From the NCBI RefSeq assembly GCF_008692035.1, contig NZ_VTFG01000001.1:3287501-3351500 (forward strand): a DNA stretch of 64,000 nucleotides, in the 5' to 3' direction. The notes under the pieces were generated by a model, which worked only from the letters and a program-made list of their open reading frames with translations, did no database searches and was not told where the DNA came from. Both the position numbers and the translations under genes were made by a program. This document shows, one piece after another, positions 8,977 through 16,852 of the stretch (position 1 is its first letter; every line of letters begins with the position of its first letter). This stretch comes from Pseudomonas marginalis (lineage in GTDB: Bacteria > Pseudomonadota > Gammaproteobacteria > Pseudomonadales > Pseudomonadaceae).

Positions 8977-10116
8977 TTACAACTCTTTCAACATCCGCTC
9001 AAGTGTTCGGTGTTCCCATGTGCTTAACAGTGCTATTGGATCAGTGCCAAAGCGATCCCCCGAGTCAAACGACCACCGCCGCCCATCAGGACTGACGCAT
9101 TGCTCGCAGTAGTCGAGCTGATCGCAGTCGCTGTAAATCGATATTCGCCATCCATCGACATCGACTTGGAAATGGCCGGAATAGATGTGGGCCCATGACT
9201 GCTGACCAACCTTACTCATGACGCTTCGACCGAAAATCGCCTCCCTTAGCACCTGGCATATCTCTCTCGCTGAGAGCTGCGCCGAAGTGTTTCCGCTAAC
9301 GCTACCTACCTGGGATGAACGAGCTGCCGTTCTGGCCTCCTTCAGCCTTTGCTCAGCGTACATAGCCGGATCATCATCTGGCGGCGGATAGCCCGCAGCT
9401 GAGAGTGCTTCGGCACGCTGTTCAATGAGCAACCGCCCGGGATCGCGAAGTGCTTGGTAGGCTCTGCCAGACACGCATTGAGTTACGTCAATTCGCGCCT
9501 CTCCAGGATTTATGTTCCAGCCAGCGTCTTCTGGGTACTTGGTTAGCGTGTAGCCACAGCCGTTAGGCACGTGGTTGGTGATCTCGTACTCCCGCCATTC
9601 GGCCATAGCTTGACCATCAATCTTCTGTGGCTTGCATTCAATCAGCCAAGCCACCGCATTGATGAATTGCCCATGTGAGAACACGGCAATGTCATAAGCG
9701 GGATGCTCTGCAAGTCGATCTAGGAATGACCTAGCTCTAGATACAAAGCCCAGGAATGACTCTGCGCCTTCCCCGTCCGTGAACGCGGGATCTGACTTGG
9801 CCCAGTATCCCTCCACCCAATCTCGTCTCTGGGCAACGGTCGTGTTGATACACCGTGCAGGTTCAAGGTAGGTGAACTCGTGGATGGGCCATATTTCGAA
9901 CGGCGCTGAGGGGAAAGCAGCGACTGTCTGCATCGCCGTTGTTTGAGCTCGGGAAAACGGAGAGGCAACAATCAGATCTGGGGCCTGGACGAATGACCCG
10001 GCTACTTGGCGCGCTTGCTCGATCCCCTTTGGGGTAAGAGGGATGCTCGCATGATCGAGGCTAGGTTCGCCTGCGTTGGCCGCGCTTTCTCCGTGTCTGA
10101 TTAGCCTGACATGCAT
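8977..10116 (-). CDS. Histidine phosphatase (RHG) fused to a DUF7693-like C-terminal domain
   Basis: A 379-residue fusion. Residues 1-200 are a histidine phosphatase superfamily domain: catalytic motif IRHGES with the phosphorylated His, SPFSRAQTT around the second Arg, and a distal FSHGQF supplying the second His. Substrate cannot be told; the family includes phosphoglycerate mutases, phosphoprotein and small-molecule phosphatases. The last ~105 residues (from SAREICQVLREAIFG to the end) form a separate domain with many Trp/Tyr/Cys and the string YSDCDQLDYCEQCVSPDGRRW, which resembles the small Pseudomonas domain DUF7693. The linker (about 230-270) is charged and low in complexity. Starts at the ATG at 10116. 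Phosphatase modules do occur in defence loci; here that is only context. Confidence 0.8.
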   Translation of the reverse strand: MHVRLIRHGESAANAGEPSLDHASIPLTPKGIEQARQVAGSFVQAPDLIVASPFSRAQTTAMQTVAAFPSAPFEIWPIHEFTYLEPARCINTTVAQRRDWVEGYWAKSDPAFTDGEGAESFLGFVSRARSFLDRLAEHPAYDIAVFSHGQFINAVAWLIECKPQKIDGQAMAEWREYEITNHVPNGCGYTLTKYPEDAGWNINPGEARIDVTQCVSGRAYQALRDPGRLLIEQRAEALSAAGYPPPDDDPAMYAEQRLKEARTAARSSQVGSVSGNTSAQLSAREICQVLREAIFGRSVMSKVGQQSWAHIYSGHFQVDVDGWRISIYSDCDQLDYCEQCVSPDGRRWSFDSGDRFGTDPIALLSTWEHRTLERMLKEL

Positions 10117-10290
10117 AATCGAATACTCTCGCAGGCTGGTACGCAGCGCTTTCCATCCATTGTTGATATTGGCGGCTTATGACGTAGAACCAATGGATTG
10201 TTGCCCCAACGATATCAGAACGCTTTGGTCAGTGGTCTGGATGGGCAGTGCAGAGCCTTTGAGCATACCGACAGCACTGTAATGAGAAAA

Positions 10291-10761
10291 CTATTCCTTG
10301 TGCCAGTAACGCTGCACAGTGGAGGCAGGTAAACCGAGCTTGATCACTGTCTCACGCTGAGTCATACCCGCAACCTTGCACTCTCGTACTGCAGCCAATT
10401 TTTTCTGGGAAACCTGAGCTCCCGACGGTCTGCGTACCAGCTCGCCATTTTCTATTTGGCTTGCGAAATCGGCCAAGAATCGTGGCGAAGAAAACTCGCG
10501 TACTTCCGTTTTTACTTCGGCCAGTAACTCATGAGGCGATATTTTTTCGCGAAGACTTGTTGCGAGTACCAGCAACGAGATAGTTCTGAGGTCAAGGATC
10601 TTTGCTACGGATTCGAGCGTTTCAAGCGATACGCTGACTTTACCGTTTTCAAGGTTGTTCACGTGTGTGGGGTCGATGCCAGTCGAAAAATCCTCTGCTT
10701 TCAGATCACGTGCACGTCTGAGAACGCGTAGGACAGCGGCAAGTGAGTCCCTAGCAAGCAT
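10291..10761 (-). CDS. XRE-type regulator with a second C-terminal HTH, 156 aa
   Basis: I use the ATG at 10761, which has GGAG seven bases upstream; the frame extends further but without a ribosome site. The N-terminal part is a Cro/CI-type helix-turn-helix (LRRARDLKAEDFSTGIDPTHVNNLENGKVSVSLETL), a DNA-binding fold. The C-terminal ~40 residues (KKLAAVRECKVAGMTQRETVIKLGLPASTVQRYW) look like a second, resolvase/Hin-type helix-turn-helix. Two DNA-binding domains in one short protein is unusual; it may bridge sites or recognise a composite operator. Divergent from the membrane protein gene at 11007, so the 245-bp gap between them is the likely operator. Probably a local regulator of island genes. 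Confidence 0.75.
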   Translation of the reverse strand: MLARDSLAAVLRVLRRARDLKAEDFSTGIDPTHVNNLENGKVSVSLETLESVAKILDLRTISLLVLATSLREKISPHELLAEVKTEVREFSSPRFLADFASQIENGELVRRPSGAQVSQKKLAAVRECKVAGMTQRETVIKLGLPASTVQRYWHKE

Positions 10762-11006
10762 TGGAATCTCCAAATGCGAGGATAAGGCCACATTGCTAAA
10801 ACCCATTCCATCTAATATATTCAGCCTCGGGTATTGCTGGTTGATATCACCTATGCACCGGCGACCCGCAGGGTAACGCCAGAGGCTCCCCACAGCAGGG
10901 TATTCGGACGCGCCTCCCTGCTACCGGGACATGTTTACATTTTGGGGAAACTGTAGATTGCAACTGCCCCAGAACTCTATTACGTGAATACAAGGTAAAC
11001 GTTGTA

Positions 11007-11564
11007 ATGAAGTTTGATTGCGTAAAAGTTTCCGGAAAGCTCGACTATGTCCGATCTGTTATGCCCATGAATGGTGGCTATAAAGCCAAGGTCAGTATTG
11101 ATGGGGCGGTAATTCCTAATTTGACACTGACCAATAAAATTTACGAAGAATTAGAGGTTGGCCAAAATGTGACATTTTATGGGATGTTCAAGAACAGTAG
11201 TAAAAAAGAAAAAAACATTGGTGTGATTTATGGTGTTCAAAAAGAAAGTGGCGAGAAAATGTTCGCTACTTCCTTTAGGCTTATGGTGCCAATGATTTTG
11301 GCGGGCGCCGCCGCTCTCGCCTTCTGTATCGTATTTCTCATCGGTTGGTTTCCATCTCTATTCGCACTGATCTTCTTATTCGGACAAGATCAAAGCTATA
11401 TGTATAACGCTACAGTGGTTACGATAGTTGAAGCAGGGTTGGTTGCGCTGTTTTTCCTTTGGCGTGCCTGGGTAATTTTCAGTGCCACCTCAAGGCCGGA
11501 ATCGTGGGAAGTTATCGCCCCTTCCACGCTGTCGAGTCGCTTCAGCAAGTTTCATAAGGAGTAA
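11007..11564 (+). CDS. Membrane protein of unknown function, 185 aa
   Basis: No family recognised. Residues 1-90 are soluble and beta-rich, with a possible OB-like or SH3-like feel (KLDYVRSVMPMNGGYKAKVSIDG ... NVTFYGMF). Two hydrophobic helices follow (about 93-130, LMVPMILAGAAALAFCIVFL and the FPSLFALIFLF stretch, and about 138-160, VVTIVEAGLVALFFLW), then a short Ser-rich tail. No signal peptide. The gene is clearly AT-richer than the core genes, a sign of transfer. Repeat copy B lies 90 bp after the stop. A membrane-anchored effector or sensor is possible but unsupported. Confidence 0.65.
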   Translation: MKFDCVKVSGKLDYVRSVMPMNGGYKAKVSIDGAVIPNLTLTNKIYEELEVGQNVTFYGMFKNSSKKEKNIGVIYGVQKESGEKMFATSFRLMVPMILAGAAALAFCIVFLIGWFPSLFALIFLFGQDQSYMYNATVVTIVEAGLVALFFLWRAWVIFSATSRPESWEVIAPSTLSSRFSKFHKE

Positions 11565-11654
11565 TGTTCGCGGCTGACGGTAAAAGCGAAATGTTTGCCC
11601 CACAATTTCGCTGAAAATTGAACACAGTCAGAATGCCGGTGCGTTGCGCGTTAG

Positions 11655-11753
11655 CAAGCGGAGCGCGCAGGCGTGCAGGATGAGCGCCCGAAGGGCCGAG
11701 ACGCGGTTTGCCGTGGCTCGGTTCACGCCAGCCATCCGCCTAAGGCGGCACGC
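11655..11753 (+). repeat. Island repeat family, copy B
   Basis: The 5' block CAAGCGGAGCGCGCAGGCG, hairpin GCCCGAAGGGC, variable stem CCGAG (11696-11700) with CTCGG (11717-11721), GGTTCACG, and a 3' hairpin CCGCC-TAA-GGCGG. Lies between the stop of the membrane protein gene and the ribosome site of the gene at 11789. Confidence 0.85.
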
Positions 11754-11788
11754 TATAACTATCGCCAGCGTTGTAAAAGGAGGGTGAA

Positions 11789-12190
11789 ATGACCTGCGAT
11801 TTACTCCGCGAGCGTGAGAGAACTAGGCGAAGAGTTCTGTGGGCGCTTGCAAGCCTCCGTCCTGGTGATCCCACAGCATCCGAGCTCCTTACCATCCTCA
11901 ATGATCTCGATGACCAAGAGCGAAACGACTACCCCTGTAGCGATAAGCCACTCGAACTCATTGAGGTTCGTAACTCTGTCTCGGTGATGCGCCATAACTC
12001 GGGAATCGACATCATCTTGGAGCAGACTATTCCGCAGCCCTGGCGAGAACGCTTTCTGCAAGCGAGCATCGGATCAACCAGTGTTACTGATGGGCCCTAC
12101 GCCGCAGACTGGGATAAATTCCTGACTGAATGGGAGCGTGAGATGCAGCATCTGCAAACCCATCGACTTGCACAGGCTGCTAACAGCTAG
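11789..12190 (+). CDS. Hypothetical protein, 133 aa
   Basis: No family recognised. A good Shine-Dalgarno sequence (AAAGGAGGG) precedes the ATG. The product is soluble and helical, with an Arg/Glu-rich N-terminus (LLRERERTRRRVLWALASLRPG), a middle strand pair (LELIEVRNSVSVMRHNSGIDIILEQ) and a C-terminal part rich in Trp (PWRERFLQA; AADWDKFLTEWEREMQ). It is 86 bp before the exonuclease gene at 12277 and likely shares its transcript. It sits between repeat copies B and C, so this gene and the exonuclease make up one repeat-bounded block. Confidence 0.65.
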   Translation: MTCDLLRERERTRRRVLWALASLRPGDPTASELLTILNDLDDQERNDYPCSDKPLELIEVRNSVSVMRHNSGIDIILEQTIPQPWRERFLQASIGSTSVTDGPYAADWDKFLTEWEREMQHLQTHRLAQAANS

Positions 12191-12276
12191 AACGGCTGGT
12201 TCGAGCGATGGCGGCGGAAGCATACAAGCAGTCGGTGTTGCCGCTGAAAATCGCAACCTCAAGCAGGAGCCGTAAG

Positions 12277-12741
12277 GTGGAACGACCTTCTTTTTTTATT
12301 GATTTTGAAGCCTCTGGAATAGCTCCTGACAGTTATCCTATCGAGGTAGCCGTCGTGTCGGCTGAGACCTCCTTCAACTCGCTGATCAAGCCGGCCCGTT
12401 ATTGGACGCACTGGTCGTTTGATGCACAAGACATGCACGGTCTCACTCAAGATCAGTTACATCAGGAAGGTGATACCCCAGTGGCTGTGGCGAGAAATAT
12501 GAATCAGCTGTTTTCAGGCCAGGTGCTTTGCAGTGATTCACCTCAGAACGTTTTTTGGCTCGATGTGCTCTACGAGGCAGCAGATCTGATACCTACCTTC
12601 GAGTTGAAGCCTTTGGAGGTGTTTGTGGGTAGGGAGGCGGCTAGTGACATTTACCGCCTACTGCCAACAACCGGGCAGCACCGAGCTTTGAATGACGCAA
12701 CTGCTTTGATGAACGCCTGCCGTGCTTTTTTCGAAGCTTGA
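12277..12741 (+). CDS. DnaQ-like DEDD 3'-5' exonuclease, 154 aa
   Basis: I choose the GTG at 12277 because AGGAG lies seven bases upstream and the protein then begins directly at the fold; an in-frame ATG exists at 12208 but adds a disordered tail. Motif I is FIDFEASG (the D.E pair), motif II is less clear, and motif III is HRALNDA (H....D), typical of the RNase T/DnaQ superfamily of metal-dependent 3'-5' exonucleases acting on DNA or RNA. At ~154 residues it is a single-domain enzyme without partner domain. The core host DnaQ would be elsewhere, so this is a cargo copy; small DEDD nucleases occur in defence and toxin-antitoxin contexts. Confidence 0.8.
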   Translation: MERPSFFIDFEASGIAPDSYPIEVAVVSAETSFNSLIKPARYWTHWSFDAQDMHGLTQDQLHQEGDTPVAVARNMNQLFSGQVLCSDSPQNVFWLDVLYEAADLIPTFELKPLEVFVGREAASDIYRLLPTTGQHRALNDATALMNACRAFFEA

Positions 12742-12865
12742 ACTATCAGAGGGGGAATACCGACCCTCAGCTGCGAAAGCGATGAGTCCATTGAAGTATG
12801 GGTGTAGCACAGCTTGTGCAACCGCTCGAACCGAAGGCAGGTGATCACGTGCCTGGCAGGAATGG

Positions 12866-12965
12866 CAAGCGGAGCGCGCAGGCGAGCGGGATGAGCGCCC
12901 GGAGGGCTGAGTTTGACTCGTCTGTGCCTCAGTTCACAGCCCCCCTTCCCGGCAGGCGACTCGCC
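12866..12965 (+). repeat. Island repeat family, copy C
   Basis: 5' block CAAGCGGAGCGCGCAGGCG, hairpin GCCCGGAGGGC, variable stem CTGAG (12907-12911) with CTCAG (12928-12932), then GTTCACAGCC. The most diverged copy; its 3' hairpin is weak, yet the central stem is kept by changes on both arms. Confidence 0.8.
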
Positions 12966-13090
12966 ATAATCGCCCATTTTCCTTGACTGATTCCATTACT
13001 CCATCCACGCGATGGGTTGTATCAAGATCAGCACTTCAAGCACTATGCCAATAAGCCACTACAAAACGAAAAATTCGCAAGGAGGGCAAA

Positions 13091-13765
13091 ATGCTCGCAT
13101 TGGTTTTATGGACGCTCGTTGGCACTGGTGCGGTTGGAGGTTTCGCTGGCCATCTGCTTTACGGTGGAAGCTGGGGATGGGACGTAGGGAAAAACGTTTT
13201 GCTGGGTATCTGCGCTGCGCTTATGGTTCCTCTATTTTTCAACACTATATCCAGCACTTTGCTTCAAGAGATTCTGAGCAATAGCGAGCTTGACTCTACT
13301 AAATATCTCATCCTCATTGGGTTCTGCCTAATAGCATCGATATCCGCCCAAAAATTCATTCGCCTAATGAGTGCTAATATAATAAAAGAGCTTAGAGAGG
13401 TGAAGGAGAAAGTTGAAGCCGCAGAGACCAAGGCGGAGTCCGCATTGGAAGCAACTGAGAGTTCTATGGAACCAGAAGCGGGGCCACTAAGTTCAAAAGA
13501 TCAAGAGTTTGTTGCCGGATTAGACCATACAACAAAGCAAGTTCTTATCCACCTCCTTGATGGCCCTTATACAATGAGGTCGGCTACAGGTCTAGCTCAA
13601 GAGCTTGAATTGAAACTTGAACTTGTCAACGAAGCTTTGATTGCCCTACAGGAAATGAATTTTGTAAGACGTGGAGTAAATGCAAAAAATCAGAAAAGAT
13701 GGTATCTGACTGGCTCGGGTAAAAAAGGAGCTATGGAATTAAAAACGCGCTTAACACCGTCCTGA
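13091..13765 (+). CDS. Membrane-anchored winged-helix protein, resembling YEATS-associated 3TM proteins
   Basis: A 224-residue protein with a strong ribosome site (AGGAGGGCAAA before the ATG). Three membrane segments lie in the first ~95 residues (LALVLWTLVGTGAVGGFAGHLL; VLLGICAALMVPLFFN; YLILIGFCLIASISAQKFI), then a coiled coil (about 100-125, REVKEKVEAAETKAESALEA) and a C-terminal winged helix (about 140-215) with RSATGLAQELELKLELVNEALIALQEMNFVRRG. The N-terminal layout recalls bacterial YEATS-associated three-TM proteins, which I judge from pattern only. A membrane platform carrying a cytoplasmic DNA- or protein-binding head fits a sensing or signalling role. Single gene between repeat copies C and D. 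Confidence 0.6.
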   Translation: MLALVLWTLVGTGAVGGFAGHLLYGGSWGWDVGKNVLLGICAALMVPLFFNTISSTLLQEILSNSELDSTKYLILIGFCLIASISAQKFIRLMSANIIKELREVKEKVEAAETKAESALEATESSMEPEAGPLSSKDQEFVAGLDHTTKQVLIHLLDGPYTMRSATGLAQELELKLELVNEALIALQEMNFVRRGVNAKNQKRWYLTGSGKKGAMELKTRLTPS

Positions 13766-13914
13766 AAAAAATGGATGCCAGATAATGAGGCGACATGATG
13801 AGGGTGGCTCTCAGTGGAGCATGGCTAAGTCGCAAGATGCTTTGCACCGATTGGCCTCCCGCCGCATTCAGCCTCTTCGTGCGCTGCGACCGAATAATGT
13901 GCCGGAGCCTCCGA

Positions 13915-14018
13915 CAAGCGAAGCGCGCAGGCGTGTGGGATGGAAGCCCGAAGGGCCGAGAGGCCGGCGCTTGCGCCAAGGCTCGGTTTACGACAGCCCC
14001 TCCCCGAAGGGGCACGGC
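13915..14018 (+). repeat. Island repeat family, copy D
   Basis: 5' block CAAGCGAAGCGCGCAGGCG, hairpin GCCCGAAGGGC, variable stem CCGAG (13956-13960) with CTCGG (13982-13986) closing an inner GGCGC-TTGC-GCC hairpin, then GGTTTACGACAGCC and a 3' hairpin CCCC-GAA-GGGG. Lies in a 732-bp stretch (13766-14497) with otherwise only one doubtful small frame. Confidence 0.85.
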
Positions 14019-14099
14019 CCAACGCCAGGTCGTAGGAACAGAAGACCAAGATCCTACTGCGAGGATTTCCCGATGGGAATGTAGAACGATGACGACACA

Positions 14100-14282
14100 G
14101 TGTACTGCGACGTTCAAATGCCCTTATCTCAGGGCCGTGAGCTGTTGCAACTGGTGACGACATTGAGAGAATCGAAAGCCCATCCCAAACTCGACAGTGT
14201 CTTCGAACACATGCAAGACGAGCTCAGTACGTCCATCGATATCGTGGATAACCCGCCGACCTGGGGGCCTTGGTTTCCGTAA
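14100..14282 (+). CDS. Possible small protein, 60 aa (doubtful)
   Basis: A GTG-started frame with protein-like composition (MPLSQGRELLQLVTTLRESK; FEHMQDELSTSIDIVDN), directly after repeat copy D. No clear ribosome site at the GTG; an ATG at 14118 is also possible. An ATG at 14089 in another frame could mean a frameshifted gene. It occupies the same position after a repeat as the better supported gene at 11789, which is the main reason to list it. Confidence 0.3.
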   Translation: MYCDVQMPLSQGRELLQLVTTLRESKAHPKLDSVFEHMQDELSTSIDIVDNPPTWGPWFP

Positions 14283-14497
14283 ACCTCACCACAACTCATA
14301 CTGTTTCTTCCTGTATCTCGTGGATAACCCACCAGTGTGAAAGCTGCCGGTGCCGGCGAGTACAACTCCTGCCAGCACCTCTCCTTCCGTCTCTCTAGGT
14401 ACAATACGAGCGTGAAGCCTGCACCGCTCGGAGGCTCATTTTTAGAAAATGTTTAATGAGTGCTTCTACCAACATCAATTAGTAAAGGAATACGATC

Positions 14498-16075
14498 TTG
14501 CATATTAAAAGCTTTGGTCTGTTGGGGCTTCGAACACTCTGCCTCAACAACATCATGCAGACCAACTCCCTCAATCCGCGTGATGTTCCACAAGTCAAAG
14601 CTTCAAAGGTTAATATTTTCGTTGGCCCCAACGGCGGCGGCAAGTCAACTGTGCTAGATATGGTGCGCGCACTCAAGGATGTTGAGATTATAAAAACCAT
14701 TGCTCGTGAAAATATGCGATCCACTACAGTGGCGACATCCATCATCTACTTTGACAAGGGAACTTGGGTAGCTTCAATATTTAACAAGCTAGATATTGAT
14801 GAATTTGGCACATACATTGCCGTTACTACACGAGATGAAAGACACCTATTTGAGGGAAGCATCTACAGCAAATCATCAAAACCACCAAAAGAGCTTGTAA
14901 AGGTCTTAGATAAACTAGAAGCCATAATCAGTTTTCGCTCATCACACGACGAGCGCGGAGTTTGTATTCAAAAAGTCATCAATGCGCTCAATAATGATGG
15001 AAAGCACCTCGTGGGACTCGCGCCACACCCATTGCGGCACGACCAGGTAGATTATAAGAGGCCTCCGAATGAAGATCATACCTACAAGCATGCCAATCCA
15101 ATTAGCTTTCTTGATAAGAACACTTTAGGTGTCTACCTCAACGATGACTTAGGTCAGTACAACCATATCCCAATAAAGATGCTGCCGTCTGGATGGCGGG
15201 CGTTTGCTGGACTAATAGGATGGCTGGAGTCTGTCAATGATAACCAGATATGTGTCATCGAGGAGCCTGAAGTCCACCTGCATCCAACGCTTCAGAGACT
15301 CATGATGGCTAGGGTTTCTGAAATCGTCACCCGCAAGAACCTTCAGCTTTTCATCTCTACGCACTCGTCTGTGCTTCTCGACATATCAAGCTGGTCTGTA
15401 CCAGACACAAAGCTATTTGAAGTCAATGGTTACGCATTATCAGAATTAACATCACCTGCAAGGGCTCTGTCAGGGCTCGGCATAAAGCCAAGCGATGTTT
15501 TCCAAGCCAACGGCGTGATATGGGTCGAAGGGGCGTCTGATCGAATCTACATTTTGCACTGGCTTTCGCTCTGGTGCTCGACGCATGGTAAATCCATGCC
15601 CATGGAAAATCTTGATTTCTCCTTCGTTTTTTACGGCGGCTCTATGCTCGGCCATTTCACATCAAATGCTACGCCAGGATTAATTGACATATTCAGTATA
15701 AACAGGAACTCCATAGTAGTTATGGATCGAGATCTAGACTTTCAGCGCGCAGCTGACGACACTGATGAATGCATTAACCAAAACTGCGTGAAATATCAGG
15801 TTTGGACAGACATTGCTGAACATGGGTCGAAGACAGGATATTGCTGGGTGACTGAGGGCTATACGATTGAAAGTTATTTGCCAGCAGCTTTTCGAGACAA
15901 GCATTATCGGATTTTCGGCGCTAGACTAAAGCAGGTTACCAGCTATTCAAAAGTTACTGTCGCCGACAAATTCGTAACTGGGGGCAGCACTTTCAACCAT
16001 AGCCATGATCCACAAACCGACTTGCCAACTCAGATTGAAAGGCTTTTCAACACTATTGAGGCATGGCAGTTGTAG
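14498..16075 (+). CDS. OLD-family ATPase/TOPRIM nuclease, 525 aa
   Basis: ABC/SMC-type ATPase fused to a TOPRIM nuclease, the OLD (overcoming lysogenization defect) layout. Walker A FVGPNGGGKS (41-50), signature-like LPSGWRA (229-235), Walker B CVIEEPEVHLHP (252-263), a D/H-loop STHSSVLLD (288-295), then TOPRIM with VEGASDR (E344) and VVMDRDLD (D410, D412). OLD enzymes cut DNA in an ATP-regulated way and act in phage defence, alone (class 1) or with a partner (GajB in Gabija, AriB in PARIS). No UvrD-like helicase partner is next to it, so it is a class-1-type solo gene or pairs with an unrecognised neighbour. It starts with TTG (AAAGGA upstream), is distinctly AT-rich against the core, and converges with the gene at 16101. 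Confidence 0.85.
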   Translation: MHIKSFGLLGLRTLCLNNIMQTNSLNPRDVPQVKASKVNIFVGPNGGGKSTVLDMVRALKDVEIIKTIARENMRSTTVATSIIYFDKGTWVASIFNKLDIDEFGTYIAVTTRDERHLFEGSIYSKSSKPPKELVKVLDKLEAIISFRSSHDERGVCIQKVINALNNDGKHLVGLAPHPLRHDQVDYKRPPNEDHTYKHANPISFLDKNTLGVYLNDDLGQYNHIPIKMLPSGWRAFAGLIGWLESVNDNQICVIEEPEVHLHPTLQRLMMARVSEIVTRKNLQLFISTHSSVLLDISSWSVPDTKLFEVNGYALSELTSPARALSGLGIKPSDVFQANGVIWVEGASDRIYILHWLSLWCSTHGKSMPMENLDFSFVFYGGSMLGHFTSNATPGLIDIFSINRNSIVVMDRDLDFQRAADDTDECINQNCVKYQVWTDIAEHGSKTGYCWVTEGYTIESYLPAAFRDKHYRIFGARLKQVTSYSKVTVADKFVTGGSTFNHSHDPQTDLPTQIERLFNTIEAWQL

Positions 16076-16100
16076 GCCTAAGCCTCGCCTAGAAAGGAAA

Positions 16101-16652
16101 TCATAGGTCTGCATCCCAAGCATCCATTGCCTCGCTCACAGTAGCCAACCAGCGGAGATGATCGTTCTGTATGGCAATGGCGACGTGCCTGGCTGTGTTG
16201 GCTTCGACCCAAGTCGGGAGACTCTCTATGGCTTCTGTGAACAGACTGGCTGTAGCAACAGCGAATCGCCCCGTACTTGTAGACTGAAGGCACACGTAGC
16301 GCACAGCGGCGCCACTAGAGAGCCGACGCCAAGCCACTACCTCAATACCGTCCTGCAGCTCTACAGTGGCCTCAGCAGAGGTATCAGCCTCCTGCCCCAC
16401 CTCAACGGCTGCCACTGCTTGGCATAGCCCACTAGACGCTCCGGGTTTGTGGACAAGATGCTTCAACTGCTCACGGGAGGCGACAATTTGTTCACGGAGC
16501 TCTTCTGGATCGATGAAAATCCCTCCCTCTTGAGTCACCCGGAGGGTCTTGAAGCTGTTCGCTGCCCGGATGAACTCACGCTCACGCGCTTTCTCCCGCT
16601 CGGGGCGGCGGTCAGGAAACAGCCTGCTAGTTAAGCGATAGAGGTTGATCAT
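16101..16652 (-). CDS. Hypothetical protein, 183 aa
   Basis: No family recognised. N-terminal region highly charged and helical (RLFPDRRPEREKAREREFIRAANSF), then an Arg/Glu helix (DPEELREQIVASREQLKHLVHK), an acidic Ala-rich linker and a C-terminal half with alternating hydrophobics (VRYVCLQSTSTGRFAVATASLF) ending in Trp/Asp-rich AMDAWDADL. No signal peptide or membrane helix. It converges with the OLD gene (stops 26 bp apart) and follows the Avs-like gene on the same strand after 200 bp, so it might be an accessory of that system, but spacing is too long for tight coupling. Confidence 0.6.
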   Translation of the reverse strand: MINLYRLTSRLFPDRRPEREKAREREFIRAANSFKTLRVTQEGGIFIDPEELREQIVASREQLKHLVHKPGASSGLCQAVAAVEVGQEADTSAEATVELQDGIEVVAWRRLSSGAAVRYVCLQSTSTGRFAVATASLFTEAIESLPTWVEANTARHVAIAIQNDHLRWLATVSEAMDAWDADL

Positions 16653-16852
16653 GTAGGGCTCCGGTGACTAGGTGGTAGCTAAGGCACACCGGCAGGCTAT
16701 CACCCAAAGCCTCCCTGCACGAAACGCTGGCATGGAACAGCCCATGGGTTGTCGGTCTGGAGGGTGATGCGGCGGGGTTAAGCGCACTCCACAACTGGGG
16801 GGCATAGGCTAAAAGATTGCGCTTGCGCCCAGAGTAGTGACACCTTCCGCGC

